The notes under the pieces were generated by a model. That model was not told the origin of the DNA and made no database searches. It saw only the letters and a program-made list of their open reading frames with translations. Positions 50,693 through 63,800 of a stretch of 64,000 nucleotides of DNA are shown here, one piece after another. The position numbers and the translations under genes are program-made. The DNA comes from Scenedesmus sp. ARA3 (Eukaryota > Chlorophyta > Chlorophyceae > Sphaeropleales > Scenedesmaceae), in contig RWJK01001548.1 of assembly GCA_004335835.1 (NCBI GenBank), forward strand, positions 16,425 through 80,424. Reading direction: 5' to 3'. How positions within the stretch are numbered: the first letter of the stretch is position 1; each line of letters opens with the position of its first letter.

Positions 50693-52954
50693 GCGGTGCT
50701 GCTGCCCCTGCTGCTGCTGTTGCTGTAGCTCTGGCTGACGCCACATCACTTCTGTTACATCTTGTTGTCGCTGGGTTGGCTTGCTTGGGTTGGCGTATGC
50801 TATGTGCAGTACGGTGAAGACATGTTGTTGCGGTGGTGGGTGGAGGATGAACTTTGCAGAGCATGTACTGTCTGTTGTACAGCATGTAGAGCAATGCCCG
50901 CCTGCTGGCACAGCGATGGGGTTGCGGTAAAGGGCATAGACATGCGGTCTGCTGCGTTGAACGGAGGTTGTGAAGCCACGCATTGATGTATGTGTGCATG
51001 CTGGCACATCACTGCCATTGTGGTGAAGAGGGGATGTGACATGGGGTGCTTTTGTACATCTGCCTGTGCTTGGAGGGTTTGGTTGATGAGGGTATCAGCT
51101 GCTGTTGATTGTGGGGTTTAGATAAAAGCAGCGTGGTTGTACACAACTGTTTGCAAAGCTCCTGAGCATACGTACTAAGGTGTACGCAAATGCACGCGCA
51201 AACGTGGTTGTCATGCACTGCACTGCTCTGTGAAGCCGCTGCACACTGCACTGTGAATGAAGCACACCACATCTGTACAGGTGCCGCATGCAAGCGTGCA
51301 ACTCAACACTGCAATTCATTGTGTAGTGTGCAGAGCCTAGCTAGGCTTGTTCCTCGCTCAAGGTGTTTGCACTTTGTGAGCGTGATTGTTTGGCTGTGCC
51401 GGTGTTTGCTGCACAGTTGCTGTAGAGATGCTGCTGTGCAGGTGTCTTTGCATGTGGAGGCAGCCGGCATGCCATGCCCACATGACAGGCTCATTGGGCA
51501 GAGAGAAAAGCAACCCCGACCGGTCCCATTGGGCAGCTTTTGTGGGCTGTCACTTTGAGGTCATCCCAGTATCCAGCACGCTGGCTGACTGGCCCAGCAG
51601 TGATCCACGTCGGACGTGTTGTGTGTCAGCATCATTTTGTTACTATTCATCAGCTCAAGCCATAGCAACGTGTCCCAACGGCGGTGTTCGCTCTTTGCTA
51701 GTAGGAGGAGGCAGCACTGCTCCGTTGTGCGTGTTACTACGTATACAGCTGTTGCGGCGCAGTGTCAGCAGCTGCGGTGTGCTGGGTAAGCATCTATGGC
51801 AGTATCCTACTTGCACCGGTGCATCTGCCAAATGCAATGTATGCTGCAGCCACACGCAGCACGGCTGTTTAAACAAATTTTGTGCCCATGTGGCTGCAGT
51901 TGGCCCCAGCCCCTGAGGACAGCATCTCCTTCAAAGACAGGTGCAGCCCTCTAGTTCATCCATTGCCTACTCGTACTTGCGCTGAGAGTGGCCGTTACTT
52001 CCTCCAGGCAGAGATGTCAACTCCGAATGATGTTGTACCGGTCGCTGCGCAGCATGCTGGCTCACTAAAAGGCCTTTAAAAGGCCTTTATGTAAGGAGTG
52101 CAGCCACTGCAACAGTACGTGACAGCTGGTGTCGCCATGTTGATGCTGCCTGTTCACTGCGGTCAAATATGCCGAAGCCCTGGTGACTGACTTCGGTGTT
52201 GCGTTATGTGCTCGGTGGGGAATAGCGTGAAGCACGGAGACGAAACACCTTGCACGAACACTCAGCGTGGAGGCAGCAAGAAACAGTGTTTCCGCATCAG
52301 AACACAGAGATTCATCTGTTTGATGAAGATTTGATTCTGTGAACACGTATTTTGAACGTGCTTGTTCTTTGCAGCGCTATCTGACAGTGTCCCATTCTGA
52401 GGCCTACAACCCGATCCAGCTGCCTGCATGCCACGTCACCAAAGGCGCGTTATGAATTTACGTAATTCACATTTGTCTATGCATGTTTGACCGTACGGCT
52501 TGGCGCATGGCTGCTGCTGACTGCTCTGCTTGAGCCACCCCGGGGGCTTCTGCCCTTTGGAAGAACCCTCCAAATTTTGCTGCTCGGATGGACGTGGCGC
52601 ATCGATTTCGGCTGTGTAAATGCAGCGCAGGCTGCTCAGCATGCCCTGTGTGTGCAGCCTGCTGCTGTTGGGGGTTGCCTCAGCAGCATGGCATTCCAAT
52701 CCGCCCCAAACTGTACAGACACAGCTAAGCAAAAACGGGTAACATTAGCATATAGTAGAGTTGGTAATTTGGCGACTTCTTTGCGAATACAAGGCGGACA
52801 GCCGCGCTTTCAACGGCTTTGGACTCGCAGTGTTCAGGTCGATCCAATGGTGTCGTTTGCAGCGATCGAGGCTCAATAGCCAGTATATCATAGAAATAGT
52901 AGGTTTCATTACCAGGATGTGAACGGGTAACATTACCCGATCCTTAGCTGTACA
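50693..52954. other. Intergenic; no gene recognised
   Basis: No supported coding exon. A segment at 51440-51559 (acceptor CTGTGCAG then VSLHVEAAGMPCPHDRLIGQ and more, ending in a TGA) has exon-like composition but no partner exons. At 52069-52090 the palindromic octamer AAGGCCTT occurs twice in tandem. The promoter of the downstream peptidase gene should lie just before 52955. Confidence 0.4.
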
Positions 52955-53901
52955 ATGTTTCGGGTATTGGAATGCCATATGGCATGCATGAGGCGCGCGC
53001 CTACGGCTAGCCGGCTGGTGTTTGCTGCTGCAGGCGCTGTGCTGGTGACGTTGTGGGTCCTGGCAGCTAGAGTTACATCATTGGCAGCTGATGAAGGACC
53101 TGAGCTGCAAGGTGGGCACGGGCTGCTTGCTGCAGCTGCCCACCGGGCACAGGTACCGTCAGGGCCTGATCATCATCACATGATGCATTGAAGGCATCAT
53201 GGCATCATGCAATGATGGTCCCTGTGTGACAGGAGGGTCACGGCTGACCAAAACTGTCGCAGTACTGCACTGGTGTTCAGCCAGAAGTCCAGAAAACATG
53301 AAGCATGGAATGCCAACTACATAGAAGTCTTGCACATGCACTGGGGCACGCGAGATGGATGCAGCAGCTGCGGAGGCATGCAAATCATCTGATAGTACCA
53401 GAGGTTCATTTTTCAACTGAAGTTGCAAGCTTGCACGCTAGCTGCTGCTGGGCAGCCACACTCAGGTTGCCGCTTCACACACGCTGCTGGCCTGCAGGAC
53501 TGCGCCACAGGCACTTGCAGCAAGCCTCAGGGTGAGTCTAAAAATCCGTTTTTGCTGCAGTTGCCAGCCTGCATGCCAGCTGACTTGAGCCCTGCCACAC
53601 GTCAGTGGCGTGCAGCTTTCAGTGCTCGGCAGTAGCAGGCATGGCAGCCAGCAGCAACGCGCATACCACCAGCCCGTCTCTTTGCGCAGCTCTGCTGTTC
53701 CACAAGGCAGATGCAGTGAGACACAATGTGCTGCAGCATAAGACATAGCAACGCGCCATCAAGACTGATGATCAGCAGAGCTGCAGCTGACTGTGCGCTG
53801 GTGCCGCTTGGAGTCGGGTTACACAGTGTGCTGGGCATATCATGTGATCATCGCTTTCTTCAACTGCATTACACACTTGCTGCTGGTGGTGCTGGTGCTG
53901 C

Positions 53902-53958
<57 letters not shown>

Positions 53959-54008
53959 NNNNNNNNNNNNNNNNNNNNNNNNNNNNNNNNNNNNNNNNNN
54001 NNNNNNNN
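53959..54008. other. Assembly gap of 50 N inside a CTG tract
   Basis: Exactly 50 Ns within a long sense-CTG tract (about 53900-54183, with interruptions TTATGCCGC) in the second intron of the peptidase gene. It is the longest triplet tract of the window and is incompletely assembled. Confidence 0.97.
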
Positions 54009-54068
<60 letters not shown>

Positions 54069-54121
54069 ATGCCGCTGCCGCTGCTGCTGCTGCTGCTACT
54101 GCTGCTGCTGCTGCTTATGCC

Positions 54122-54182
<61 letters not shown>

Positions 54183-54473
54183 GCTGCGCGCTGCAGCCGT
54201 ACGACTGGCCTGGTGTACAACGCAGAGAGAGGGCTGCGCTCACCGCCCAATGTCACGCGCCCTAGCTACAGGACCAGCAGAGGCAGTGCAGACAAACTGC
54301 GCAACCTGGGTGCATCGACGGAGGCTCAAGCTGCACAAAAAGTGTGCTCGCAGGACACGTTGGACAGCGACGACTGCTCGAACCTGCTGCTGCTAGGATT
54401 GACGCCGCCAACCTTCAACTCCAGCAACACAGCAGACACTCCAGGGCGCCGTGCCTTCATCAGCCCTGCACAG

Positions 54474-54565
54474 GTGTGCCACACTGCACTCCCTTCATCA
54501 GCCCGGCACAGGTGTGCCACACTGCACTCCCTTCATCAGCCCGGCACAGGTGTGCCACACTGCAC
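54474..54565 (+). repeat. Donor-spanning copies of peptidase exon 3
   Basis: The segment CCTTCATCAGCCC(T/G)GCACAG|GTGTGCCACACTGCACT occurs three times in direct succession: the true exon end at 54473, then copies ending at about 54511 and 54549, with a period of 38 bases. Each copy retains an identical donor. Confidence 0.92.
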
Positions 54566-57500
54566 TCGCTTTGCAGGCAATGAATGTAGCAGCTTTGAGC
54601 ATTGGCCGGTTGGCTATCCATTCCCACAACACTGCACATGCCAGCACCAGCCGCTGCAGCAGGCTGCCTAATAGCCGGGCTACCATCTGCACAGACGATC
54701 GCACATATATGAAACTCTCACTGCTACTGGATGCTGCAATATCAATGCCTGCTGTGATACCTTGGACCAAGCGGTCCATGCACATCGAATCAGGTACCTA
54801 TCATTGCAATGACTGCTGGGGGTGCTGCATCGAATGCTACGTGCCTCTACATGTATTTGTTTTAAGTTGGCGGTTCTGTTGATGCCTTTGCAGGACCAAA
54901 AGACATGCTCTGCATGTGTGGGCTTTGCATTCACTGCAGCTGCTGAGGCAGCTATTAATGTGTACCTGCAGCAGAGCTGGAACAAATTGAACTTGTCAGA
55001 GCAGGACGTCAGTTTCTGCAGGTAAGCAAGTCAACTCACACTAGCAAGGTGTCCATTGCAACATGTTTATGCTGCCGCCTCTAAGCCATGGGCACAGAGC
55101 AGCGCTGTTCATTGCTGCCAAGCCTGCTGGCAAGTCAACCACCAGATCAATCACCTAAATCCCTGCAGCGGTTAGGCTATGGCCAACTGCAGTCTTATCT
55201 TTTACGACCACAGCGGCTGCCAGTTTTTAGAAGCATGGCCAAATCCTGTACTGCAGCCTCGAGATATTGTGGTATAGCCGTTGTGCCAGGTCTCCATGAC
55301 GCTGATCAGCACGCATTACAGCTGCCAGCTCCTGCGCTACTGCTGCTCAGCTACAGTGCCGAGCGTGCACATGCTGTTGTTGCGGCAACAACGCAACAAC
55401 TGCTTATGTCGTCCTGCAGGCTGTTGCCCCGGGTGGACTGCACAACCGGCATGTCGTAATAAAAGCTGCTGGAAAACGTGGTCAGTGGCAAAGTGCAGAA
55501 GTGGGCGCCCCGTGAGTGCTCTGAGTACGAGGGAGGCCCCGGCCGGTCATGTGCTTGGGCTGATGGTTGTGCCTCCCAACTGCCTGAAGGTAAGTGCAAA
55601 GCAGCTTTGCTAAGCAAGTGTATAAAGTCACTGCTGGCACCAAAAGGTGGCAGGCAGTGCTACGGCAGAGGTGGTAGCGGTGTTGTCTCGTGAGCTCAAC
55701 TTGTGATGAAGCACACAACAAGTGTGCGCACGTCTTCAGTCAATGCTAGAACTGCTGTGATAACGCAAGGTACTGCAAGCATTATACTGACCATGGATTG
55801 CACCGATTTCCAAACGAGTGAGCCATTCTCAATTGCCAGGGGCAACGTTGTTCACCAGGTTTTCATGGCCCGTCATGACATACGATAGGCATCAGCTTGC
55901 CAGCCACACACTGTGTACGTATCAGATAACATATACGTCAGGCTTAGCAAAGGTTGCTGCATCTCTGTTGCGCATGCAGGTGGCGCTTTCTACATGGCGT
56001 ATGCGGGCAGTGCACTCAAGACCCTCGGCATGGTCAAGAGCCAGATCATGTTGAGCGGCGGAGTCATAACCTCCATAGCCATGTCCCCGGCCGTGTTTCA
56101 GCGCTTTGTGGATTACAGAAGTACAACTGCTGTGTTCAACGCAGCAGAGGATTTGGCACCAAGCAGGAGCACCGGTGCTCCAGATACTGCTACGTACATG
56201 CATATGCATGCCCTGTTCTGCTATGGTTGGCGGGACGTACGTACATGCATGCCCTGTTCTGCTATGGTTGGCGGGACGCGCCCAACAGGGACGGCCATTG
56301 GCTATGCAAGAACAGGTGAAGCGCGCAACCACAACAGCAGCCGCAATGCACCGGTTGTTTGTGCTAAGACAGCAACACTGATGATCCACAAAATGAATGA
56401 ATTTACTAGCCTTTGACATGCACAAGTAGCACCCAGCTGCAGATCTTTTCACATCAGAGACATAACACCAACTTGAACGGTACAATCTGAAGTTCAAGGA
56501 CTACATGTGTCTAGAACATCAAGCGCGCCTTTGTCATGCGGCAATAGTTGAATTCCGTGTTGTACTGCTTGCGCAGCTGGTCACCACGCTGCGGCAACAA
56601 TGGCACCGTAAGGATCGCATACGGCGCAGCATACATTATGCAGCCTGATTACACGTTTGCACTGCAGTTCCACCAGGACAGCACGGCAGTCAGAGCAGCA
56701 GCAATCAGGGCACGGCTGAAGCCAGACTTGCGAAACGACACCACCAAGCCTGGATGCATTCTGCTGGCACCCAAGCAGCCGTTTCGGCGGGTCAAATTGG
56801 TCGATGATTTGGCTGCGCTTGCAGACGCCTCATCGGAGCGCATCCGCACTGCACGCATTCATGCAGAAGTGGTCACTTCTATCTTGGGTTTTGTGCGTGA
56901 CCTGGCAGCCGCTAGTAGGGGCCCCTTCAGGCTATGTGGCAGCACGGTGAGGCTGCCGGCGGACCTGCTACTACCAACTGGGCTGTCTCCAAGCCCACAG
57001 CCATCACCATCACCCACCCCTGACCCGTCGCCTACGCCAGGTAAATACTAGGTCAATCTCAACACTCAGACTATACACTAGCAACATGTGAACGTGGCAA
57101 TCCCATGCAGCTGGTCACCATTGCAAGAATGATCCATGTCATGCGGCTTTGTTTCAGCAGGCACATACTAGATATACAAATGCTAGTAAAAGCAACATTC
57201 TTTGTTGCAGGAAAATTCCAGTGTACACCAACACGATCATGCATGTGTTAGTGACATCTTGCCGTCTGCTCAATGTGAGGTTATGCCGTTGGATTGCAGC
57301 ACTGCTGCAACTTATGATAGTAAGATGGCTGCACGTCGTGTTGTTGCCAACACATTGCATCCCGCTGCAGCAAAGGAAGATGACCTCAACATCAAAGCAC
57401 CGTGACAAGCAGGTTGTGCTGCACGCTGCTGCTTGCAGGCCCTGCTTTTTTGTGGTTCCCAAGATGCCACAGGCCATGCCTGCACCATTTGTGTGAAGGA

Positions 57501-58548
57501 TATGACAATGAGCTCCGGCACCATCTGTCTGGTGATGTACAATGGCAGCGTTGCATGCGGGGGAAAGAACTTTCAAGGCCACTTAGGCACAGGGATGCCT
57601 GACTCTTCCATCAAGCCACATACGCCAGCTGCTACTCTTGCCGGTATCACTGTCAGTAGTATGGCGATAGCTGAGGGCGTCGCATGTGTGCTGACAGCCC
57701 CCTCCCAAGGCAACATGGTGTACTGCCTTGGGGTAGGTGCCAGGGGCCAGCTTGGAGATAGCAAGAGTAAAACCAACTCGGTTGTCCCCGTGCCGGTGTT
57801 GGGGTTGAGGCAGTCGCCACCCATTGCTCAGCTTGTTGTGTCAAAAACGGCTGCATGTGTCTTGTATGCTGGACCTGGCAGTAAAAGCTCAGTACAATGC
57901 TGGGGCTCTCGGCTTAACGATCCAAACCCAGTTTCTCAAGCAGTGGACGTCCCTGGCGTCAGCGGGGCTGCATCACTGGCCGCCGGTCTAAGCACAGCAT
58001 GTGCTGTGTTGAACACCGGCACAGTTTCGTGCTGGAGGTATGCTTTGCCGATGGCTGCTGCTGAGGTGCCAAATTTGGGCAATGTTGTTAGGCTTGCAAT
58101 CAGCGATGGGCAGATATTCCATTGCGCCATTGTTCGTAGTGTGGGAGAACTAGGCTCTCTATGGTGTTGGGGCCGAGATTATGCCGGTGCTGTCATCGAC
58201 AGCTCAACGCCGCTGAGGGTGTCAGGACTACCAGGCAATGTTACTGATGTTGCACTAGGCGGGGCACATGCGTGTGCTTTGGTTGACAACAGAAGCGACG
58301 GTAGCGGCGGCGACGTCTTCTGTTGGGGCACCAATGACTACGGCCAGCTTGGTCAAGGCTATACCAATGAGACCCAGGGTTTTGCCGGCCCGAAATTCAC
58401 AGTGCCAATGCGTGTCAAGGGGCTCAGCAGACCCAGGGCTCTATACCGTGGTGATCACCATACATGTGCAGTTACTACATCCCGGCAAGTATTGTGCTGG
58501 GGTGACAATACCTTTGGCCAGTTTGCAGTAACCCTGCTGATGAAGTGA

Positions 58549-60483
58549 GCTTGGGAGGAGGGCGCCGCACCGTGCTGCTCCCCTCTGTCATGAAAGGCGA
58601 GTGCGCATAATAGGTTGCGTCAGCATGTGTGTGGTGACGTATCCGTGGTCGCAACACCCACCATGTTGACACCCAGCACGTCAAGTGTTTGAATGTACTT
58701 GTCACCGCTGGTGGTTGTGTGCTCTGAATGCAACTAGACTATTCTCTGGTCACCAGAAAGTTTTTCTAGGCTGAGCAACACCAACTCATTAAATCAGGTT
58801 GTTGTGCACACGTGTTAACTGCATGGCTCAGCAATGATGCATTACTTGCGTTGTATCTGGAGGACACCATGTTGGGCCACCTTCGTGGCCGTTGGTCAAA
58901 GTCAGCATCTGTGTGTGTTCACACAATTTGCTTGTGTGGTCATCTGCCATGAAGCTACCATTTGAGAACCATGGTGTGCAGCTGCTGCTGCAACAGTGCA
59001 CCGTTTCTTCTAGTAGGACGCAACCGGCATAGCAGCACACATCTGGCCATAGTTTGAATGGCAGCATGATCATCATACTAGTAGTGTGCCGGTCCACTTT
59101 GTGCAGGCGTCTGTATCCTGTCTAATTACGTGCATCTCAGGGCGCACCGTCGATATGTACACATGTGTAGCGCCGGTATGTGTATGGATCGTTGTTAAAT
59201 GCATCAGAATCCGTCGGTGCACATTCTCTGTTGCTGCTGTCATGGCCGCGCCAGCCACCTCTGATTGCTGCCAGATGCCGCATCTTAGTGGCACTTTCAG
59301 CCCAGCAGTTGACACGGCATATGATTTGCATCAGTTACATGGCAGTTCTAAGGTAGTAGGGTATCATCTACTACAACCCGCACACATTAATGTGGAATAT
59401 TCCACATGTCACGTGTTGCTGGCACAACACCGGTTTGCTTGGCTGTGCAGTTGTCGTACACTCATTGTGGGGTTTTCAATAGTAGGCAACCTTGCATGTA
59501 TGGCGTCAAATGGTGTTCATATTGTGAACATTGTGCATGATATGGCGCGGATCCGCGCTCCGGAGCTGCAGTGCACCTTGCAGGTGCTACACACGGGATG
59601 GTGCCACTGTGGCAGCATGCCACTGGTCTCATACCACAGTGTTACTGCTGCACTGTTTGCAACAGACATCACCACATAGGCCATGCATGTCCTTCTGCGA
59701 TGACTAGATGATGCATGCACCAGCTGAGAGCTATGACTTTTGGCTCAGAGCCCTGGCCGTATGGCTGCTAGCTCCGCAGCTGTGTTGCTACAAACGAGCA
59801 AATCATATGTTGTTGTCCCATGAGTCATCTTCATCATCGTCTTCAAAATGCCACACGAGTCAACTTGTTTGTTAAATACAGAAGAAAGCGACTCTCGTTG
59901 GCTGGGCTCTTGCCAGGAACAGGTATTGATCTGTCACAGTACACCCCGCGGAGTGGATGTTCATTTGCGCACACTGCCAGCTTCCCGCGCGGTCCAGCCG
60001 GGCAAGGGCAGATTAGCAAAGCAGGTGATAGGCACAGAATTGATATAAGCATTTATACATTCTGATGAGAATTACTTGTAACATATAGCTATCAGTCTCG
60101 AGTTTGTGTTGCATGTGGTGAGCAGCACACCAGAACATGTGAAGTTGAAGTTGAAGTTGAAGCAGCCACGGCTCTGGGGGGAGTCTTAAGGTAAGGTTAT
60201 AGCATTGTGAGTGAGAATTATGTTGCATGCAGCTGTTGCAGAATGTAATGTCTGTCCTGCAACGAGTTATACTGTCGTGCTGCGGTTGACAATCTGTCGG
60301 ATGCATGGGAGATGCTGCAGCAGATCCTCAGCAGTGACTGAACCACACCGTTCAAGTGTCACTAGGGCTTCGACCAAGTCCCATTGCAGATCTCCGCTAC
60401 AAATTATGTTGTTGAACTTCCACTTGATTTGAATTTCGTCCCTCAAACGCTTGCAAGTCCGGTGTGTGAGCACAGAGGTCGAT
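58549..60483. other. Intergenic; no gene recognised
   Basis: No exon copies, triplet tracts or convincing coding sequence. The longest ATG frame (59086-59679, plus) has no recognisable motif and is Cys/His-rich in an irregular way; I leave it unannotated. A small hexameric repeat (GAAGTT, four units) lies at about 60140-60162. Confidence 0.4.
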
Positions 60484-60786
60484 ATGAGCTTGGCACACCA
60501 CACCACTCTGCGCAGGGCCGCACCCGCCTTCTCGAGCACCTCAAGTCGCAAGAACTGCGTCTCATGCTTCAGCGTTCGCCAGCATGCACGCTCGCAGCCA
60601 GCGCAGCAGCATGCGGAGCAGCAGCAGGTGCAGCAGCAGCAGGGCAGGCGTGCCCTGCTGTCGCAGGCTGCAGCAGCAGCCGCGGGCATCATGCTGCTGC
60701 GGACACCAGCAGCGAGTGCTCAGGGGCCTTTGAATGACATCGCCAGGCAGCTGACGCGGCCAGAGATAACGCCATTGGAGGTGAGA

Positions 60787-60823
<37 letters not shown>

Positions 60824-63800
60824 GCAGCAGTGCTGCAGATGCAGCTGCGTTTGACATTCCTGCAGCAGCACCTCCTGTTGTCTTGAAGCCCTGCAGCTGC
60901 AGCAGTGCAGCAGCGCCGCTGGTCTCAACCTGAGCAGTGATGCTCAGCAATGAGGCGGCAGCAGTGAGCCCGCAGCAAATGAGGCATCAGCAATGATGCA
61001 CTCCTGCAACTGCAGCGGTGAGGCTGCAGCACTGAGGCAGCTGCAGTGCAACAACTTGCAGCAGCTTGCAGCTGCAGTTCAGGGAGCGCATGGCTGGCCT
61101 ACTTCAGCATGAATGCTGGTTAGTCAGGGCTGCAGGCTGTCATAGCGCTGCGTGACGCCCGCGCCATGCTTCATGAGGTGGCTTCACTGGCTGTTGCGCT
61201 GGTTGATGCGCGGCATGCTGCGTGACATGGCCCCCTTGGTGGACTTAGCAGCAGACAGCCCAGAGCGCGTTGACGGCCGCAAGCTGTGGCCCCAGACATC
61301 CCCTGTCTCATGAATCGCCTGCTTGACATGTTACTTACAAACCCTGCTTTGTTTCTTACGCCTGCTGCCATGCTGCTGCTGCAGGCTGCGGTCGCGCTGC
61401 TTGACGCACGCGCTACCCTTCGTGACATCGCCCCCTTGGTGGAAACAGCAGCAGACAGCCCCAAACACTTTGAAATGTGACTTACTTACCCTGGTTTCTG
61501 TCTTGCCCCTGCTGCCGCGCCGTGCTGCCGCCTGCAGGCTGCTGTAGCGCTGCTTGACGCGCGCGCTACACTGCGCGACATGGCCCCCTTGGTGGAAGCG
61601 GCAGCTGACAGCCCGGAGCGCTTTGTCGGGCGAAAGCTGTGGCCTGCTTATGCCAAGTGGCTGAGGCCTGTGGGGCCTAGTGCACCTGTGGCTGCTGCTA
61701 TCATCGCAGGTGCGGCTGTTTCGTGTCAGTGCAGCGTGGTTCTGTTCTGATTTGTGGTGGGGTTGCGCTGCCGGCAGTGCAGCTGTGTTGTTGTATCCAT
61801 AGGTGGCAGCTACGTGCAGCTACATGCATGTGTACAGCTGCAGGTAGACCTTGGCGCTTTGTCGGCCGCAATCTGTGGCCGGCATACGCACAGTGGCTGC
61901 GGCCCGTGGGGCCCAGCGCGCCGGTCGCTGCATCAATCTTCGCAGGTGTTGTGTTGTGTCTCTACTGGGCAGTAGTTTTGGTGTCTGCTGCGTGCATCAA
62001 GCTGCATGTCAGCCACCCAACACACCAGCAGCAGCAGCAGCAGCCGTAGGTGCAGCAGCAAGGATTGCGCTCAACAGGCTGTGGCCGGCATATGCAAACT
62101 GGCTGCGGTCTGTGGGGCCAGCGCAGCCGTTGCTGCTGCCATCTTTGCAGGTGTTGGTTGGTGAGGTGCTGTCACAGGTTTTCGTCGGTGTTGCTGCAGG
62201 CTGTGGTGTGGTATCACTGCGCATGTGCTGCGGCACGGGCAGCAGCGCCACGCCTAACACAAAACTGCTGCGCTTACTACCTGCCGCTGTCAACACAAGT
62301 AGTAATTGTCCTGGCCCATTTGTATCATGTGCAGGGACTGACACGGGAGCCACACTGCCATGCAAGTATGGCGGCACTGGCAGCAGCAGCAGCAGCAACA
62401 GCGCCATAGCGAACACAACAGGCTTCTGCTTACAACTGGCTGCGTATGACTCGACATGTGTTCTTTGCTCCTTGCATCACCTGCAGGCACCGACACGGAG
62501 GCCACGCTGTCCTCTGAGTACGGCGGCACTGGCAGCAGCAACGCCACTGTTGATGCGGTGTACCTTGCCCTGGGGCGCGTGCTGACCATCAGCGGGCGCA
62601 CCATCAAGGACGAGGCACAGGTAAAATGACACTATAATTATCGCATCATGTACTATAATATTGGCAATACTTTCATGCATCTGTTTGGACAGCATTTCGC
62701 ACAAGCATGCCACGGCGGACGCTGGGGCGCGTGCTGACCACAGCGGTCGCACCATCAAGGACGAGGCACAGGTACGAAACGTCACAATGTCAGCTGACAA
62801 TCATGCTGTGGTATCAGTTTGATGCATCTGATTGGACAGCTTTACACCCAAGCATGCCACGCTGGACGCGGCATTCATCGCCCTGCGGCGCGTGCTGGCT
62901 GTTAGTGGGCACACCATCAAGGATGAGGCACAGGTAAGATGACATCGGCAGCAGTGCAGTGGACTCGCACAACATCACATTGTGGCTTAACAGGTCAGCA
63001 CCACTGCTGCCGCTGCCGCTGCTGCTGCTGCCGCTGCCGCTGCTGCTGCTGCCGCTGCCGCTGTTGCTGCCGCTGCAGCTGCAGCTGCTCCCGCAGGTTG
63101 ACCCGCAGCTCGGCAAGGCAACAGAGACTGCCATGGTTGCGCTCGTCAAGGAGCTGCCTCAAGCTTTGAACCATTGCCTGTCTGTTTGCTCATACCTTCT
63201 GTTGCTGCTGCTGCTGTCCTTGCAGGTGGACCCGCAGCTGGGCAAGGCAGCTGAGACTGCCATTGATGCGCTCATCAAAGAGCTGCGTCAAGACCTAAAC
63301 CATTGACTGTCTGTTTGCTCACACACTCTCTTGCTGCTGCTGTTGTTGCGGGTGGACCCGCACCTGGGCAAGGCAGCAGAGAAGTGCCATCAATGCGCTC
63401 ATCAAGCAGCTGCCCCAAGCCCTAAACCACTGGTCGTCTATTTGCTCATGCACTCTGTTGCCGCTGCTGCTGCAGGTGAAGCCGCAGCTCGGCAAGGCAG
63501 CAGAGACAGCCATGGACGCGCTCACGAGGGAGCTGCCTCCTCAATCTTTGCAGTGTATGCCCTCACTCCCTTGTTTGTTGTTGATGCTGCTCGTGTTTCT
63601 TGCAAATGGGCCCACAGCTGGGCAAAGCTGCTGAGACTGCTATGAAAGCGCTGATTAAGGAGCTGCCCCAAGACATAAACCACTGCCTGTATGCTGACAC
63701 CGCTGTTGCTGCTGATGTTTTTTTGTGTGCAGGTGGATTCCCAGTTGGGCAAGGCAGCTGAGACGGCCATCGATGCGCTTGTCCTGAAAGAAAACTGACC

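Larger units (their letters stand above)
52955..58548 (+). pseudogene. Papain-like cysteine peptidase fused to RCC1-type repeats, reading frame broken
   Basis: Eight exons fit in phase: 52955-53152, 53498-53531, 54226-54473, 54894-55021, 55420-55589, 55980-56315, 56577-57040, 57464-58548. Exon 1 encodes a signal anchor (RLVFAAAGAVLVTLWVLAA), so secretion or membrane anchoring is expected. The C1A-type core shows the catalytic Cys in DQKTCSACVGFAF, LNLSEQDVSFC, the His in HALFCYGWRD and the Asn in CKNSW. A Ser/Pro linker (PSPSPTPDPSPTP) leads to about 360 residues with repeated xVxCWG and GQLG motifs of RCC1/BLIP-II beta-propellers. Two lesions break the frame: adjacent in-frame TAA codons at 55457-55462, and a 41-bp tandem duplication in exon 6 (about 56205-56285) that shifts the frame. 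Without those, the model is otherwise continuous. Sequencing or haplotype error is an alternative to a true pseudogene. The exon 3 start is uncertain. Confidence 0.7.

Noticed and set aside
55457..55462. TAA read as a sense codon (nuclear code change as in some ulvophytes)
   Set aside because: TAA and TAG serve as normal stops in well-supported genes of the window (APX, eIF3k, plastid protein, methyltransferase, bZIP), and only this gene has internal stops.
55456..55485. A 30-base intron (GTAATA...GGTCAG) removing the double TAA in frame
   Set aside because: It has splice-like ends and keeps phase, but 30 bases is far below intron sizes seen elsewhere here; without cDNA it is not credible.
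59086..59679. 197-codon open frame as a gene
   Set aside because: No recognisable motif, irregular composition, no splice partners and no copy arrays such as flank the other genes.
60140..60162. GAAGTT hexamer repeat as a regulatory element
   Set aside because: Only four units in otherwise featureless DNA; too short to interpret.
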